Assembly (NCBI GenBank): GCA_009792885.1
Contig: WMCF01000029.1
Location: 7,765,992 to 7,829,991 of the forward strand
DNA length: 64,000 bases
DNA from: Eremophila alpestris peregrina
Lineage: Eukaryota; Chordata; Aves; Passeriformes; Alaudidae
Reading direction: 5' to 3'
The notes beneath the pieces are model-generated. The model did no database searches. It was given only the letters and a program-made list of their open reading frames with translations, and was not told where the DNA came from. Made by a program: the position numbers and the translations under genes. Below, piece after piece: positions 11,601 to 26,600 of the stretch (position 1 is its first letter; every line of letters begins with the position of its first letter).

Positions 11601-14600
11601 ATCCAAAACTAGTTTACCTCTTTGCAGTTTTCTGAATTGGAGAAGTGTATGAGATCATCATTGTACATCTCTTGGGTATTGATGATGTCACTGTATTCTT
11701 TCTGACTGAGATCCTCTGGGTTAATTCCATTGGCTCTTAAAAACTCTTGGTAAGCCACACTGAAAGCCTGACCAATTGACTGAGCTATGAGCTGTGCCTA
11801 GAATGTAGAAAAAAACAGCTCAGAAAAAGAGCAGATTAACAGTTTACCAATGAAACCACAAGAAACCAGGAGAAAGATTGGATTTTAAGACAGAATCAAA
11901 ATCAGGATCCTGCAAAGTTTCTGCATTAGCATGGATATAAAGTCACTTTAAGGTCTGTTGGACAGAAGGAAACCATTACATCCAAAATCAAATTGCAAAC
12001 TCCATTAAAATCCCCTGCTGCTCTCCCCTCAGAGTGTTTCAGTAGCAAGCAGCCATATGCTGCTCATGTACCCATTCCAATAAACACTGGAGAGGCCTGG
12101 CTTCAACCCAACATGGAGCAGAGCTGATGGAAGAGTGCCACAAGGCCTGCCTCTGAACACAGTGTGTCTGCAGGGCTGAGGAGAGGAGGCATGCTCTGCC
12201 TGCACATGCCTGCACAGACGTGTGTGCACTGATGATTGTGGTTGTGGTGTCACCTGCTGCTTCCCCACCCTGCTTTTCCAGGACTGCAAACACTGCTTCA
12301 GCACAGCCATCTGCTCCCCTGTTACTGCCACCATGCCTGTCCCACACTGCCAGCAAACCAGTAACAGCCCTGCTCACCCACTGCACATCTAGGACAGCTA
12401 CCCCCATTAACACCTCCACTAGCAATGTCAGGGATCAGGTCAGGAATGCAGCCAGAACCACGATTAAAGCTTGCTGATGTTGAGAACACCCATTCCAAAC
12501 CCCCGTCTTCCTTACATTTTGGAGCACTTATATGCACCTTCCACTAGATGGCAAAGGAACACAGAGAAACAGAGATCAGTAAAAGGACTGTGTAGTCCAC
12601 TTTTTCTACATTTGAATTATTTTTTCCCTACTCTGAGTTTACTGCAGCTCATAGGAGAATATCATGTTGAGTTTTGTATATTTTTGGGTCATCATTTGTG
12701 GGGTCATTGGGCATATGAGTAACTCCTGATTATATGAAACGTTAGTTGCACCTTACACTCCCTAAAAATATTACTAATCAAATCTGTATTCTAGAAATGC
12801 AACACAACTTCTTAGGCAGTCAGTACATTTTAAATGCATTGGGTCTTCTGGACATTGTAAATCTGTATCTTCTTACAATCTACTGATCAAGTGTTTTCTT
12901 TGTAGCTAAAAGGTTGTTTCCTTATTTCATTTGTGCTGCTGTACACAAGAGCACCCATCTGCTTGACTGGAAAACTAGTTTAGAAATTCAAGGACATAAA
13001 TAGCCTAGCCAGTCACAAATTGTTTCTTCATATCTTAAAGTGTATTTTCAAGTCTTTGCTCTATACCAAGAGGTTTGTACAAAATCACAGAATATGTTGA
13101 GTTTAAAGAGACCTATCAGGATTTTCAAGTCCAACTGCTTGCTCTGCACAGGACATCCCCAAAATTCCACCCAGTGCACCTGAGAGCATTGTCCAAATGC
13201 TTCTTGAACAGGGTCAGGCTTGGTGCTATGGCCACTGCCCTGGGCAGTGTGGTAGTACAGAACTCACTCAGGACATTTTCATATCACTCCATTATTAAAG
13301 TTCATCACCAGTCCTTAGTGAGTCCTTCTGACCTCCACTGTCACTGCTTTCTCTGTAGTTCACCCTCTGCTCTGGCCTTCATTCTACATTCCCAAAACAG
13401 TATCTCCAGATGTCATGCTCTCTGTTCTACTGCTGCCAGTAACAGCCACTTCTCACATCTCAATTTCATCTCTATCTCTGAGGTCTTGTGAGTGTTTAAA
13501 AAAGTCTTCAGCATTATGCACAACTTAGAGATAATGTAATTAAGTTGCTTGAAAAGGTCACTGAAGCAAAGCTGTAACAGAGCTGAGCTAACTGGATCTC
13601 AGAACAACCCCAGTCTAGTACTCTAACCTTCAGACAATGCCATTTCTCCTTCACAGGCTTAATTGCTTTAAAAGAATGAAAATGGACTGCTTAGCTCAAA
13701 ATATATGCAACCTCTGAGTTATGACTGTCTGACCCAGAGAACGCCATTATTTTTTAATTGATATTATATCTAAATATATACCTAAAAATCATATCTATAG
13801 CTGTTCCTATAATAACAGTGATGAGAAATACATAGTACTGCCTCTTACTGTCAAGTTAGAAACAGACAACAAATTTTCTGTTTTACTGGCTTGGCATATT
13901 TTTCCATAAATGTTTCAGGTTGGAGGCCCTTGCTCTGCCACTTCAGACACAAATTCACTACAATCCCAAACCTGGATATACAGCAGCAGTAAAGCAAGGT
14001 TATCTTCTTTTGTGCAAGAGGTATGGGATGGTACATCAGCACTTTTCACAACAGGGAAACAGGATGTACAGCAGAGATGGACAGAACTCTATGTTTCTAT
14101 ATAAAATATCTAATCAATAATCTTTGCTAGGGATGAAAAAAGAGAACTGAAAAATAAACAGCTGAATGTGTTCCTAAACACCAAGTGGCATGTCTGAGAG
14201 TACATAAACTACAGTAGCCACAGGAAACCAGGACTGAGTAGCAGGCAGCCTTGTGCAGCCCTGCCAAGGCAGCAGAACCAACCTGGCTTCAGTTAAAAAG
14301 AGGTGCAGAATGGTTCCACCTCATTCCAAGTGCCTGGAGGCACATATGTGTCATTTCATGCCAACCCACTGAACTAAAGGATACAATCCAGGATGAATCA
14401 TCAATTTGATATCCCACAGGTTAATTCTGGCTGTGAATGGTCACTGAGATTCAGAGATCTCTACGTGCCCTATGCTGTTGAAATAAAGGGACTCCATTTA
14501 CTTACATCCTCTGACTCAAAGACGTGGCAGATCATTTTGTACTGCTTCTTGCCCTCCTGGGCACCAGGCGTGGTCTCGATGCAGTCCTGGGAGGCGGATC

Positions 14601-17600
14601 TGGGCATGCGGCGCCGCGCCATCAGCACCACGATGTTACCAATATCAGCGATGTAGGAGATGGTGCGCAGTGCATGGTCCATCATCGTCTCCTGCAGGGG
14701 CAAGGACAAACAGGGCAGCTCTCCATGCCTGCTGCTCTCCTGCTGCAGCTGCCCTCTCCTTCACAGCCTGCTGCCTGAAAAAGGCAAAAGCTACAGGAGC
14801 ACTTCCTATGGGCCCTGACTGGGTATTCCCTCAGCCGTCAACAGGCCCCAATTCCCAAGGGAAAAGAGTGGCTGCTCAAGGCATTGGCTTCAATGGAAGT
14901 GTTGCCTGAGCAAATTCAGCATGCTTGTTACTGTAAAGCAAGAATGAAGAGCTATGCTACTGTTTTACATTTCATGCTGCTGGAAAATTATGTTATTTCT
15001 TTACATATTTTTCTGTTGTTAGGATGAGCTGTTGTTAAAGAAATAGTACATAGGGCACATCTGAAAACTGCTTCTGCCTGGGGTCACTGGTCAGTTTGGA
15101 GAGTTCTTCCAGGCTTTTATCTATTGCTCAAACTAGAAACAACCAGAAGTGTAATAGTTGTACTGATCAAACTAGTTGAGGATGTGTCCTGACTGTCTCT
15201 GTCCCTCACCCTAAACAGCTAAAAGCATCCACCAAACTCCAGCTTAATTGGAACAAAAAAATGTGGTACAATACACAATTTTATTAATTCATATAAGCAC
15301 AGCATTTTTTATGTAAAGAGCTTGGCACTAGTTTAGCATTAGTTGAACAATTTTCTAAGGCCTAAGGAAGAATTGTTCAAGTCAACAAAAGTAATTGTTT
15401 CAAGAATTTCAGTACAATTTAAGTTGACAGACAAAATATAAATTATCATTGTTTTTTAGAACCACTTGTCTTGCTGAAGATAATCACTACCCATAAAATT
15501 ATTGTAATGATTCCTCTCAGGCTTGAAATAATGCTTATCCCTAGCCTATGAAAAGTAATGATGGTTAAGAGGTGGTTTGGGGAGTGTCTCTAAGGGCTGC
15601 GGGGGCTCAGGAGGATTTACAGCACTTCTGTGAGAATGGAGAAATGTTTTATAATGGACATCTCTCAGCAGGATGCTGGGAGCTCTGCAGAGATAATTGC
15701 TTTTCAGCAGTGTGCACCAAGTATTGTGTAAGGGTGTAATCATACATGCAGTGTGCACAAGAGTGAATGCATTGGGAAAATGAAGGCATTTCATCTCACC
15801 TGCCAAGAAAGGCTTTCTGCCCGTATCATCACACAGAGGTTACTCAAAGGGTTTGAGGTTTTTTTATTTCCCCCGTATAGGGGTGAAAGCAATCATTCCC
15901 CCATCCCTCCCACATTTTTCCTGTTAAGAATAAGGCACTACCTAGTGACTGTAAACCTGAGTTTACTTTTTACTTACTTCTGACTTGACTTTTTCCTTTC
16001 TCTCTCCATATTCCATTGTACTCAATTTTCCATTACCAATATCTCTCTAACCCCTCTCCTTTAATACTTTCCCATAAATCCCTCCATCTCTGCCCATTTT
16101 CCTCTGTTCTTTCCCTTATCCCTTTTCTAGTCCCATCCATTCCATCCTTGCTGTCCTTATATTTGTCCTTAGAAATTCAGCCTCTTGCAGGCTTTTCTGA
16201 AACCATTTTTCTCTTCTCCTACCTAGGTTGCCCTTTCTCAGATTCTCCCTTCTTTTCTATGGAATTCTTTTAGAGTCTTGTTTGTTGTTTCTCTTGAAAC
16301 CCAAAGAACAGCTGAAGGAAAAAACCCAAGCATTCCTCCAAGCTTTAAAGTGCTGTAGTCCTGTGGGAGTTAGCCTAATGACTCAGGCGATTTTATGGAG
16401 CTGATCATGCACCAGAGATCTGCACAAAAACATTTGTGAGCTCTACATCTTTATTTTTCTTCATTTGCCCAGCTGCTTCACTCCCAGCTTCCCTTCACTG
16501 ACTGAGCAAGAAGCTGCTGTGGCTTCTGCTGGTTTGGGGCACTGAGTGCAACCCCACAGAGCTGTGGCACAGGGAAGAATTCCTCTCCTACCAACAAGGC
16601 ACGTGGCCAAACATAAGGCTGCTCCTGCTCCATCCCCACCAAACAGGTGCTCCACTTGGGCTGAATGTATTCAACAACTAAATGCATAAGCAACCAGGAA
16701 GTGGCAGAGGTGCCATCTCCTAGTGTTGTTCAGGGCAACAGAATCACCTCTGCTGGCTCTCTTCCAGACTGGGAATGCACCTGACAGGTGCTGCTCAGCA
16801 TTTTGAACCTTGCTGCATGTCATTTTCTGAATGGGAATTTTACATTTTCACTCAGCTGTTACCTCACGTGAGCTGTACAACACCACAGATGGATTAAAAC
16901 ACATGGCATACTGCAGAAATGGGGTTTATGGAATTGATAAAGCCATGAAAGTACAGATTGTCTCTGCCAGCTGCCACCCCAGCTGAAATAGGCCCATGGT
17001 AATTACACCAGCCAGGAACTTCACTAGCACTGAAAAGTGTTACCAAGCCAAAAATGCTAAAAAGTCATGAGAATAATTCTCTTATAGCTCTCTGAAAGAT
17101 ACACTCTAAAAAAACCCCAAACAAAACCAAACCAACAAAAACCACAACCAAAACCCCAGGGCAAACACTAGAGAGCTTGTAATTAGAACAATTTCCACTA
17201 CTACTATTTTCATCTGGTTGAACAGCTCAGATATTAGACACCACTCATGATGGAGCATTTTGCATCACTACAAATCTCAGTGGATCAGAAGAGTAAGGTG
17301 CCAGGCTTTTGGACTGTGTTTATGGGCTACTTCAAAGGACCTTCCCTTTTTCTATTTAAAAAGATTGGTGTTCAGCTGAAATGAGCTATTTAAAGAAGTG
17401 AGAAGAGTGACTTCCACTAATCCTTACTCAACAAAGACACTGTACCTGTTAACTGCCATACATTTCAACTATAAACTGTAGCAGCTCATTTCTCAAGAAC
17501 TGTCTGTAGTCATCTTTACACTGATAATTATGAGCATGTTATTTTCTGCTAATGCAAAAAGTAGTCATCAGCTTTGATAATATAATCTCTGGATGATGCA

Positions 17601-20600
17601 TGTTTACCATGAGGTCAAGAAAAGGCTGAGCCACAAGCAATAGTGGTATTGCTTATGGTGGATAAAATGCAGTTTCAGGATGATTTATGGGTGGCAGGTT
17701 GTCAATATTGCTGCCCACGTTAGATGGGCTATTCCACTCATCTGGCTCATCTCATGGGAGTTCTAGTGACATGTTAAGGACATTTTTTATATTAAAAGAA
17801 AAACAATCCATTTCCTGGAGGTACTATCATTACCCTCACATTAAAGGATAGTAATGTTCTCCTAAATTTCAGGAAGAAGGTGCTTCATAGTTTCTATTGC
17901 TAAAATAGCAATTATAATTAAAACCAAAACCCTAAATGTAGAGTGCTGCATGTTTGTTCAAGGGTCTCCCATGGTTTCAGCTAATTCTTCATTTAGCCAT
18001 ATTTCTGAACTTTGATCTGATACACCAAGTTACAAGTTCAATAACCATTTTCTCTTTCTATTTCCCAAGTTATTGATGAAAATACTGAACAGTACTACAT
18101 TAGAGAAAAGTGCTTGTGAGTCTCACTCTGCCCTTTTTCTCTTTACATTGCCACATAGATGGCAATATATCAGACATAACTACACTCTGAAGTTTTCAGA
18201 AGCCTGCTTCTATCTTGATATATATCTAGATCATATAATCTTGAAAATTTTATATGATATTAAAGCCTTATCTAAGTAAAGAGATGATGTGCTGCTTCTG
18301 TGCCATGGACAAATATATTCCCTATATATATATATATAGAAAACAATTGACTTCACATGATTTACTCCTGACAAAACATTGCTAAAATCACCCTTTTCAA
18401 TGCCTCTCACAAGAATGAAAATTTGAAGACTTCCTGCAAGTGTGATCAAAGTTAAGAGCTCTCGTGAGGTTACTAAATATTGGGAATCCATGTATAAATT
18501 ATTTGTATTTAGTTGCAAATTCCTCAAAAATTCCTTTTTATGAAGATCACTTCTTGTTGAATATACAAGCATTCCTAGAAGGTGAGGCTGATCATTGCTG
18601 TGGTGTCCAGATGCTGCTTTTATATGAATGATTAATAATTTATCTTAGGCAAGAGGATGGTGGCTCAATGTGATTTATGGGAAAAAAAAAAGAGATTAAA
18701 TGTTAAAAATGGCAGGATATGAATGCCTTAGTCAAAGCAGCAAATTACTTTCCTGTTGGACTGTAAATCTGGGTTCTGAAGCTGTTCCAGAGGAGTGGTG
18801 TACATGCATTCTGAAAAGCTTTTGAATCTTTTTTTAAATTGAATTATAGCAACGTATCTTCTAATACATCAAATAAGCAAAATGGGTGTCAGTCTTACCA
18901 TATTTGCAAGTGTTAGAACAATAGGAACTCTTTCTGAATACTCTGAATACCTCAATTTATCCAGGTTCAATAAAGTGTCCCACTAATTGTATAACAGCAC
19001 AGTCTGACTCTACATTATTCTCCAAGAGCTTAAATCCAACTTACCTGTGTGTCTGCATTTAGAACTTTGATTCTTTGTGTGGAGATGAACAGATCCACTT
19101 CAGTCAAGGCCTGGGAATCTCCCTCTGAGGTCTAAAAGACAGATGCTTTGTTACAAGGGGATTTTTAATTTTCAGAATGACAAATTGACTGACTGCTTCA
19201 AGCATAATGTGATGTGAGGCAACTGCACTTTAAACCATTACAGAGCTGGCTATTGAAAGGTGTTTCTAAAGACATGCAAAGAGTACATTTATTGCATAGG
19301 CAGAGTGAATGATCTACTATGATCTTCTGGGTAAGAGGGAATTTTTAGAGCCTGTAGGATTGACAGCTCAAGTATCAAAACTCTCTATTTATAGCCAAAA
19401 CAGGAGAAAAAGTATGGCTGTTTTTTCCTCACTTTCTCACTGATGCACTTCAGTAATTGAGGCATCAGACTTGAGAAAGTAGAACTGAGAAGGTGACTTA
19501 TTCCCATCAGTTTAGCCCTTGCCACCTTCAGTGAGTTCACCACAAAAAGTGCAAACTGATGCTCAGTGCTGTGGTGGGGTTTAGGACATTTTTTTTAGCT
19601 TTTTGGTTTTTTCCCAAAAAATAAAGAGCCGAGCACTGAACCAATGTTTCTCTTATATCACAGAAGGCCATCAGGGGACTTTTAGAGCACAGCTTCTTCT
19701 GAGCACTGCTCACTAGGGAAACACTTGCACAGCCCATCAGAGGGACATGGTCAGAGAGCAAGAGGAATTACAATGTGATGCTGTGCTCCAGTGTGAGTCC
19801 TGGCTCTGTCCACTTGACAGAACAGCAGAAGAGGTGGCAAAGCAGCTGCTGCCTCTCACTGAAGCACTGTCCAAGAGCTTCCCTAATTCTGCAGTCCAGC
19901 AGGAACATATGGGTTCCTCCAGGCTGCTTGGCCACCACTGCAGCTGGTATTGAGCAGCACCCATGGCAGCAGCCTCAGAATAAAATGGCCACAGATTGTC
20001 TCAGCCTGGGCTAAAGGCAGGCACCAGTCTCCAGGTCAGACACTGGCTCATGATGAGAATTATGTATTTGCTAATCTTTTTTGGAGTTATAAAGGCTTAG
20101 CTATGCCTATCATTCATTTAGATTAATTTTATTCAAATTATCTTCCAGCAAAAAATAAAGCAAGTACATACTTGGCAGAGGCTACTTGTATTGCTTCCAT
20201 CCTTATGGTGATATTTTTGTTAACTGTATTTAGTTATTTGAACTATTGTTTTTAACTGAGTGCAATGTTTCCTGTATGAATTGTTCCAGCTACTATGTGG
20301 TGAATTTATTTTGGTTTTAAATATCAACAATAATTTAATAAATATATAGTAAGTCACAGGCATAGGAAGTCTTACTGCTTTGGTTAGTAAAATCAAAATA
20401 AGCATTGCATTCAAAAACATCTCCCAGATAACAATGGCTGTACATCTGGAGTAAACAAATCACAGGTATTCAACAGGAGAAGGGCAGCAGACAGGCACTC
20501 CAGCAAATGAACAATGAAGAAAATGAGTTCATTTTATTCCATTCACTATTCTACTGCAGACCAAAGAAGAAACCAAAATTACAACTTTATGAGGATCTGT

Positions 20601-23600
20601 AATGAAAGACATGACACTCCATGGAAAACAAAGACAACAAAAATGTAAGTAAACATTAGCATTCAAGAAAAACAGTTTACACACCGCTTTTTTCTTGATT
20701 TTAGCCGCCTTTTGCATCCTCTGAGGAGCAGCATAAAAAAAAAGAATGCAGACAGATGTACACACAGGGAAAGAGAAAAGACAGCGTGGGAAGTCAGGGA
20801 AACTTTGTGAATCCAGACTGCTGAAAATTAAAAATCTGGGAGCAGTGGGGGAAGGATGTGCAAGAAAGATTTGTTTATACCTTATGCAGTTCTCAAGCAT
20901 AATTGGATTTCATGGCATTGTGCTGACAAAAGATTACAAAAGAATTGGTACCAAAGTGTTATCTGTTATCAGCTGCTCCCAACACTTATCCTGCCACATT
21001 TACAGCAATAAAAATGGCAGCACATGCATCTTAAAGGTTTTGTCTCCATGTTCCTCACACATCTGCATGGAACTGTTGAATAGAACACAGCTCAAGCTCC
21101 CTGCCATGACTGTCTAGAGTACTCAGGTACCCCTGGCAGTCTGGGGCTGGTAATAATACATAACACATTTTTTAGAGAGTTAATTGCAATCAACATTTAC
21201 TTACTGTACCTTGAGATATCACAATATCCTAAATAGAAACAGAAAGGTTTGGAAAGCTTAAAGAACCAGACCTTTCTTGCATTCCATTTCTTTCTAAATG
21301 CTAAATCAATAATCAGCCATGACAATCTCTTGTAAGCTGCCTTTCTAAACTCATTTCCTTCAAAACCATGCAAATTTTAGCAATTAAATATTTCATTGAC
21401 TATGCACATACTTTTTCTCCTAGCATTAAAGTCTGCCTTTAACAGTGTGTTTATTCAGATGAGGTATTTACAGCAGAGGTAAAACAACTTGTAGAATAAA
21501 AATTTCCTACTTACACCCTTAACCAAAAAGCTATTTTCATTACACAGCTGTATGAAGCAGTCTATGATACATTATTTACAAAGAAATTGTTCACTGTAAA
21601 TAACACCAAATCCAAACACAATTGCAATTAATGTTCTAGTCCTTAAAAAGTCACAATGTAAGTAATAATGTTGAGACATATTCTCAGTTTGTAGTAAGTT
21701 AAAGGAAGTAATAACAGAAGAGTAAAACCACAGTCGAACAAATATCCCAGTGCTTTGCCACTGAATATTTTCTAACTGGAATCTGCAATTTGTCTCTCAT
21801 ACCTGAGTTTGTTAAACAGCTTCCAAAGAATTTTGAATAGACTCCAGAATAATTTCTATTTTGCTGTATGTATTTTTCCAGTAAGCACTGTAAATTACTG
21901 GTATTTACAATACTGATCTATACTTACCTAACTGCACCTCGGGAGAGGTTTGAGGCTGCAGATCCTGCACCAGGCAGGGATCAGCTGCTAAAGGATCAGA
22001 GAGGGTTCTAGAGCCCATAAAGATCCCTACCTTGACACGACTCACTGCCTCCTGGGCCTGCATCATGCGGATGTTTTTGGAAGGGTTGCGCTCAGACAGC
22101 AGCTGGGTGGAGCCCAGGTAATTGGCTGCAAAGATGATTCCATCAATGAGGTCCTCGGGCTCACAAGGTCCTGGAACTGACAGGAGGCACCCACAGTTAC
22201 TGCCCTTCCAAGGAGGGGGAGATGAGAAATTGAATAAAGGATATTGAGGCTTGAACAACCTTTCTAATACTGGGACTGTGCCCACCATCCTCTTTAGTCA
22301 GCTGCTAAGCTTTACATCCAACTTGATTAGACTGACAGTAAAGAACAGTTATTCCAGAATTTGGCTGAAATCTCTTGATAGTGAACATTTTTTATTCCTC
22401 AACAGTTTTATAAAAGAAATGTGCTTTGAGCTAGATCCACTTAATGACCTTCTAATGCACTTTTTTTAAAGTATAAAAATCTTGTGTGAGGAGAAAAATG
22501 ACACTGAACAGGAATGTTAATTTTAAAAAAGGGGGAATAATAATTTTATTTTATTGTTCAGTGCTCAATTTATTTAAAATCAAGTCAATGTGGAAAATTA
22601 TTATGTGGAAAAGAAAAAATATATGGCATGCTTTGCTGATGAAATGTACTGAAATAGTGGTTTACACATATATCTCTTAGTGAGCTTTCCTATCCTTCGT
22701 ATTCTCATTCTAATTTAGCAGAAGTCTTCCAACAGAATATAAACATGATTAAAAGGAGTGACTTTCCCCTTTAGGCAGTGTTGCTGGCACTTATTCATCC
22801 CTGCAGATATCAAATCCACTTGCCAGAAATCTCAACCCCCTGAAAACCCCCCAGTCTTTGTAATTCAGTACTCAAGGTATATAAACATGTAGATATATAT
22901 TTATACAGTCCTGTACTCTTCAGAGACCTGAGATTAACTAACAATGTTCACACAAATTGGAGTTACTTGGTTTGCTATTGAACACCATATTTTTAATCTT
23001 CAAAAGGATAATTATATACCACAGAACACATTTGATTTAGCTCACATCTGTACAAATCTGTAGTAATGGTTTAGATCTTCATTATAACTCAGAATAAAAT
23101 TCTGCTGAATTTAATATTTTTGAAGTATTGGGAAAGCATAAAAAAAAAATCTTGACAATCTCCACTAGAAGTATGAAAACCCTCAAAGAAATCCTTGAGA
23201 AGCCAGTAATTTAGAAGTCACTGAAATGCTTCTTAAAGGCCAAGTCTTTCAATATCTCAAAAAACAATCCTACTTCCTGCAGCCTTAATTCACTAAAAGA
23301 AATCAAAGAAAATGAAAATTCCACAAGAACTCTGTTCCTCTATAACTGCTACTCTTTGCTTACATCTCTGTAGCTTTATGTTTTTCAGCAGATGGATGGT
23401 GTATTTTGTATGCTGCCTCTTCTGATCGTGTTAAGTCATTTGTCTTTTCAGGTCTAAAACTTCGTCTCATACATCTGTACTTCTTCCAGCATGCAACAAA
23501 ATACTAATGTTGCATGATACTGACATCTTGTTTCAAGGGCAGCAGAGAAGGAAATTAATTAACAACGTGAATTTAATGTTAAGGTAGCAAAACTTCATTA

Positions 23601-26600
23601 AATACCTGCATCAACATGCTCACTCAAAATTAAAGTAGCTTTAATTTTGTTTTCTTTCATTCACTTCAGGCAAAGTAAATGAGGCTAAATTGAATCAAGA
23701 TTGCTTTAACTCTGAAATAGGCTTACCCACATGTTTAAATCAGTTTAAGTAAACTCCCTTAGTAGGTAATTTAGATTAATTTTCTTGAAATGTTTGTGTC
23801 TGAAGACAAGTAAAACTGCAATTCTTTGTGCAAATTCTCATACAATCATTACATCATCCAGCAAAATGCCCAGTGTATCTTTGGGGTCTGTGCAACCTAT
23901 GGATGCTACAAAGGACACAACCACTTCTGATGGCTCTTTGTGACAGCAGTGGTGTTTTTAACTAATCTGTATGAAAAAAATTCTTGAGCATGGAAATAAT
24001 CTAGGGTGTTAAGCAATTTTATAATCCTAATGTTATTTATTTGGATTCCTTAAAGACTGGGGCTTTTTTGGTTAGATGTCATTGCACTGTCTCCTCATAG
24101 CTTTAAAAAATGATGCTTTGCAGAATCATTGTACTAGCAACAAAGTCAGCTACATCATGTATAAATCAACAGCATGCAGAAAATGCTTACAGCAGTAGAT
24201 AATACAGAAAAAAAAAAGACAAAAAAAAAAAAAAAAGACATGTTAGGCAGAAAACATTTCCAACATACATTTCCCATCATGAAGGCAATGTAAGCAGCTG
24301 TCAGGTAAAACAAGACATCTATTGGAAGGATGGAATGGTGCTGAAAATTGCCAGGGTCAAATTGGGTCACCTGGCTGTTTTCTTCCCTTATTTCTGTCTG
24401 CTTTAAATAATGCAAAAATGCAGACTTGGCTGAGGTCCCAGCTCATCAGAGCACTTAAGCACGCCCTTGACTGCAAGCATGTGTAAAGGCTTACTGATGA
24501 GGAAGGGAAGAAGGAACAGGTTTCAAATGTGAAGGTTAGTTTGATGTGAGAAAACACTGGAATTTTATGTTATGTTAGGTAATTATTTCTGAAAAATCTA
24601 ACTGCAAATTTCTGCACTTGTCAAAGACAATAGAGATTACTTGGTTTTCTGGTGATCTACTAATGTAACAAGTATAAAGATATTTCTAGACTAAGCAGAC
24701 TAGGTCCAAACATTTTTTAGTTATCATTTGTATTCATAAAATAAAGAAAAAAGAAAACAACAACCAAAAAAATCAATAATTTAGCATAACTGAATTCATT
24801 AATCTGTTAGGAATGCATTTTTACATCTACTTGTCACCACCTAAGCCAAGCATTCAGACAGTATTTAGAAACTGCACTCTGAGCACAGAAGTTCAGTTTC
24901 CTGCTGAAGTCACTGAGACCTTGGCATGTGTGGCACTGCAGCAGATTTTTCATGAGGAGTAAATGGATACAGGGCATAAGTCACCTTCCAGAATGTCCAT
25001 CTACAAGTCCCATTTTCTAACTTCTGACTTCTTTACTTCATCATGCTTGTTACTGTGTTTAAGGAATAAGATCTATGGTGATAAAACAGAGTGCAGAAAA
25101 GCCAGAACATAGAACTAATTACTCCACATGTAGTGGTCCTACTACTGAAACAATTCTAACAGCAAAGGACATTTAGATAAAAAATATATTTTAATCTATT
25201 CTATGTTCATATGGCATATGAAAAATATTATGTATCAATAGAAACACAGATAATAGCTACTGTAGTTAAGGAGTCATGCTGAAAGTGCTTTAAAACTGAA
25301 CAGTAATATAACCAGAATATGGTATTGCTGTCAAAGCTCAGGGAACAACAGCAGAGTTAGCTGGCAGAATCTTTTCTTATGTGAAGGGTCCTGTACTTTT
25401 TGGGACTCTACATACAAATTAAAAATAAAAACTGTGTTTTTCTCTGAGTTCAGAGAGCAGTCATGTAAGCTATCATAAGCTCCTAGTGAGCCATGTATTT
25501 ATTTGTATTAGACAATGCCATATAATACCTGCAATAGAAAAAGCCTAATAGACAGCTTACCCTCACATACTGTGCCCCTACAGAAAGAATCAGAGCAAGC
25601 AAAATGATTGAACTAAAAAAAGGTATTACATTATGTAAAGGGTATCCTGACCCCTTTCCAGCAGAGCAGTGAGCTGACTGGTATGTAAAGAAAAAGACAC
25701 AACCTTTTTATCCCAGTAAAATTAAAATGTGCAGTTGCATCTGCAGCACCGTGAGGGGGAATTGTCTCGCCTGCTTTAAAGTTCTGTGTGTGCTGACCTT
25801 GCTTTATGCTTGTCCACTATACAATCAGCAGATGCTTATTACAAAGCACCAACTTGCTTTCTTGTCTCTGCCACCCCCGGGGAATGCATTTAAATGTGCC
25901 TCTATTTAGGGCCTGTTAGCCAGTACATGCCAAGTGTTCCATGTAATGTCCCTCAGATGTCAACCTGAAGGGACAATCTTTGAACTTTCCATTTGTTCTA
26001 GTTCTTTAAGTAAATTACTGAAACAGAAAATGCTTGGCAAGATGGTAAGATCAGGGAATAAAAGAAAAATGTGTTGGACATCCTAATATTATTCTAAATT
26101 GCATTAAGTTTTCCCTGAGTTGAGAATGGCAGTAGAAATTAAGTTTTTAACATTCTTTTAAGGTTTCTATTGTGTATGTTCATGACAGATCTAAGGCATC
26201 AGATTCTTGAAAGTGTTGTACTGTCTTTTCTCACTTTATAGTGTAGTCATTTTCTTTGCAGGAAGAGCTGTGTGTATTTTCCCTATAAAAAGTCTTTCAG
26301 CTGTCTGTGAATCAGAGAATGGTAATGTCTTTCAGTACAGTCCTGTTTTATTTCCTGGTTGTGTTAATAAATCGGCTTATTTTTCTTCAAACAGAATCTA
26401 TGGAATAGCACTGCAGAAGAGATTGAAGAAACATGTGAAAGCTTTGCTCTCCTCAACACAGGATGGGATGAGCATTGTTTGGTCAGTTCAGGAGAGCCTT
26501 TCCATTTGTGCTGACAATTGAGGTTTCCAGTGCAATAATGGGCCCTGAAGAACACAGGGCTCTTACATGTTCATAAACCTCCTGCTGGAGCCCACTGTTA

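Larger units (their letters stand above)
14692..19044 (-). other. APBA2 intron 6
   Basis: 4353 bp. Holds a pyrimidine-rich block (15960-16275), an A/C-rich low-complexity run at about 17100-17160, and a TA dinucleotide run at 18323-18339. No gene recognised. Confidence 0.9.

Noticed and set aside
12039..12425. 128-codon minus-strand ORF in intron 7, with overlapping ORFs on both strands
   Set aside because: No recognisable domain, and open frames on both strands are explained by local GC content; it lies within an APBA2 intron.
13075..13491. 138-codon plus-strand ORF
   Set aside because: Its first half is antisense CR1 repeat; no gene.
20529..20900. 123-codon minus-strand ORF covering exon 5
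   Set aside because: Different frame from APBA2 exon 5; composition and lack of similarity suggest chance.
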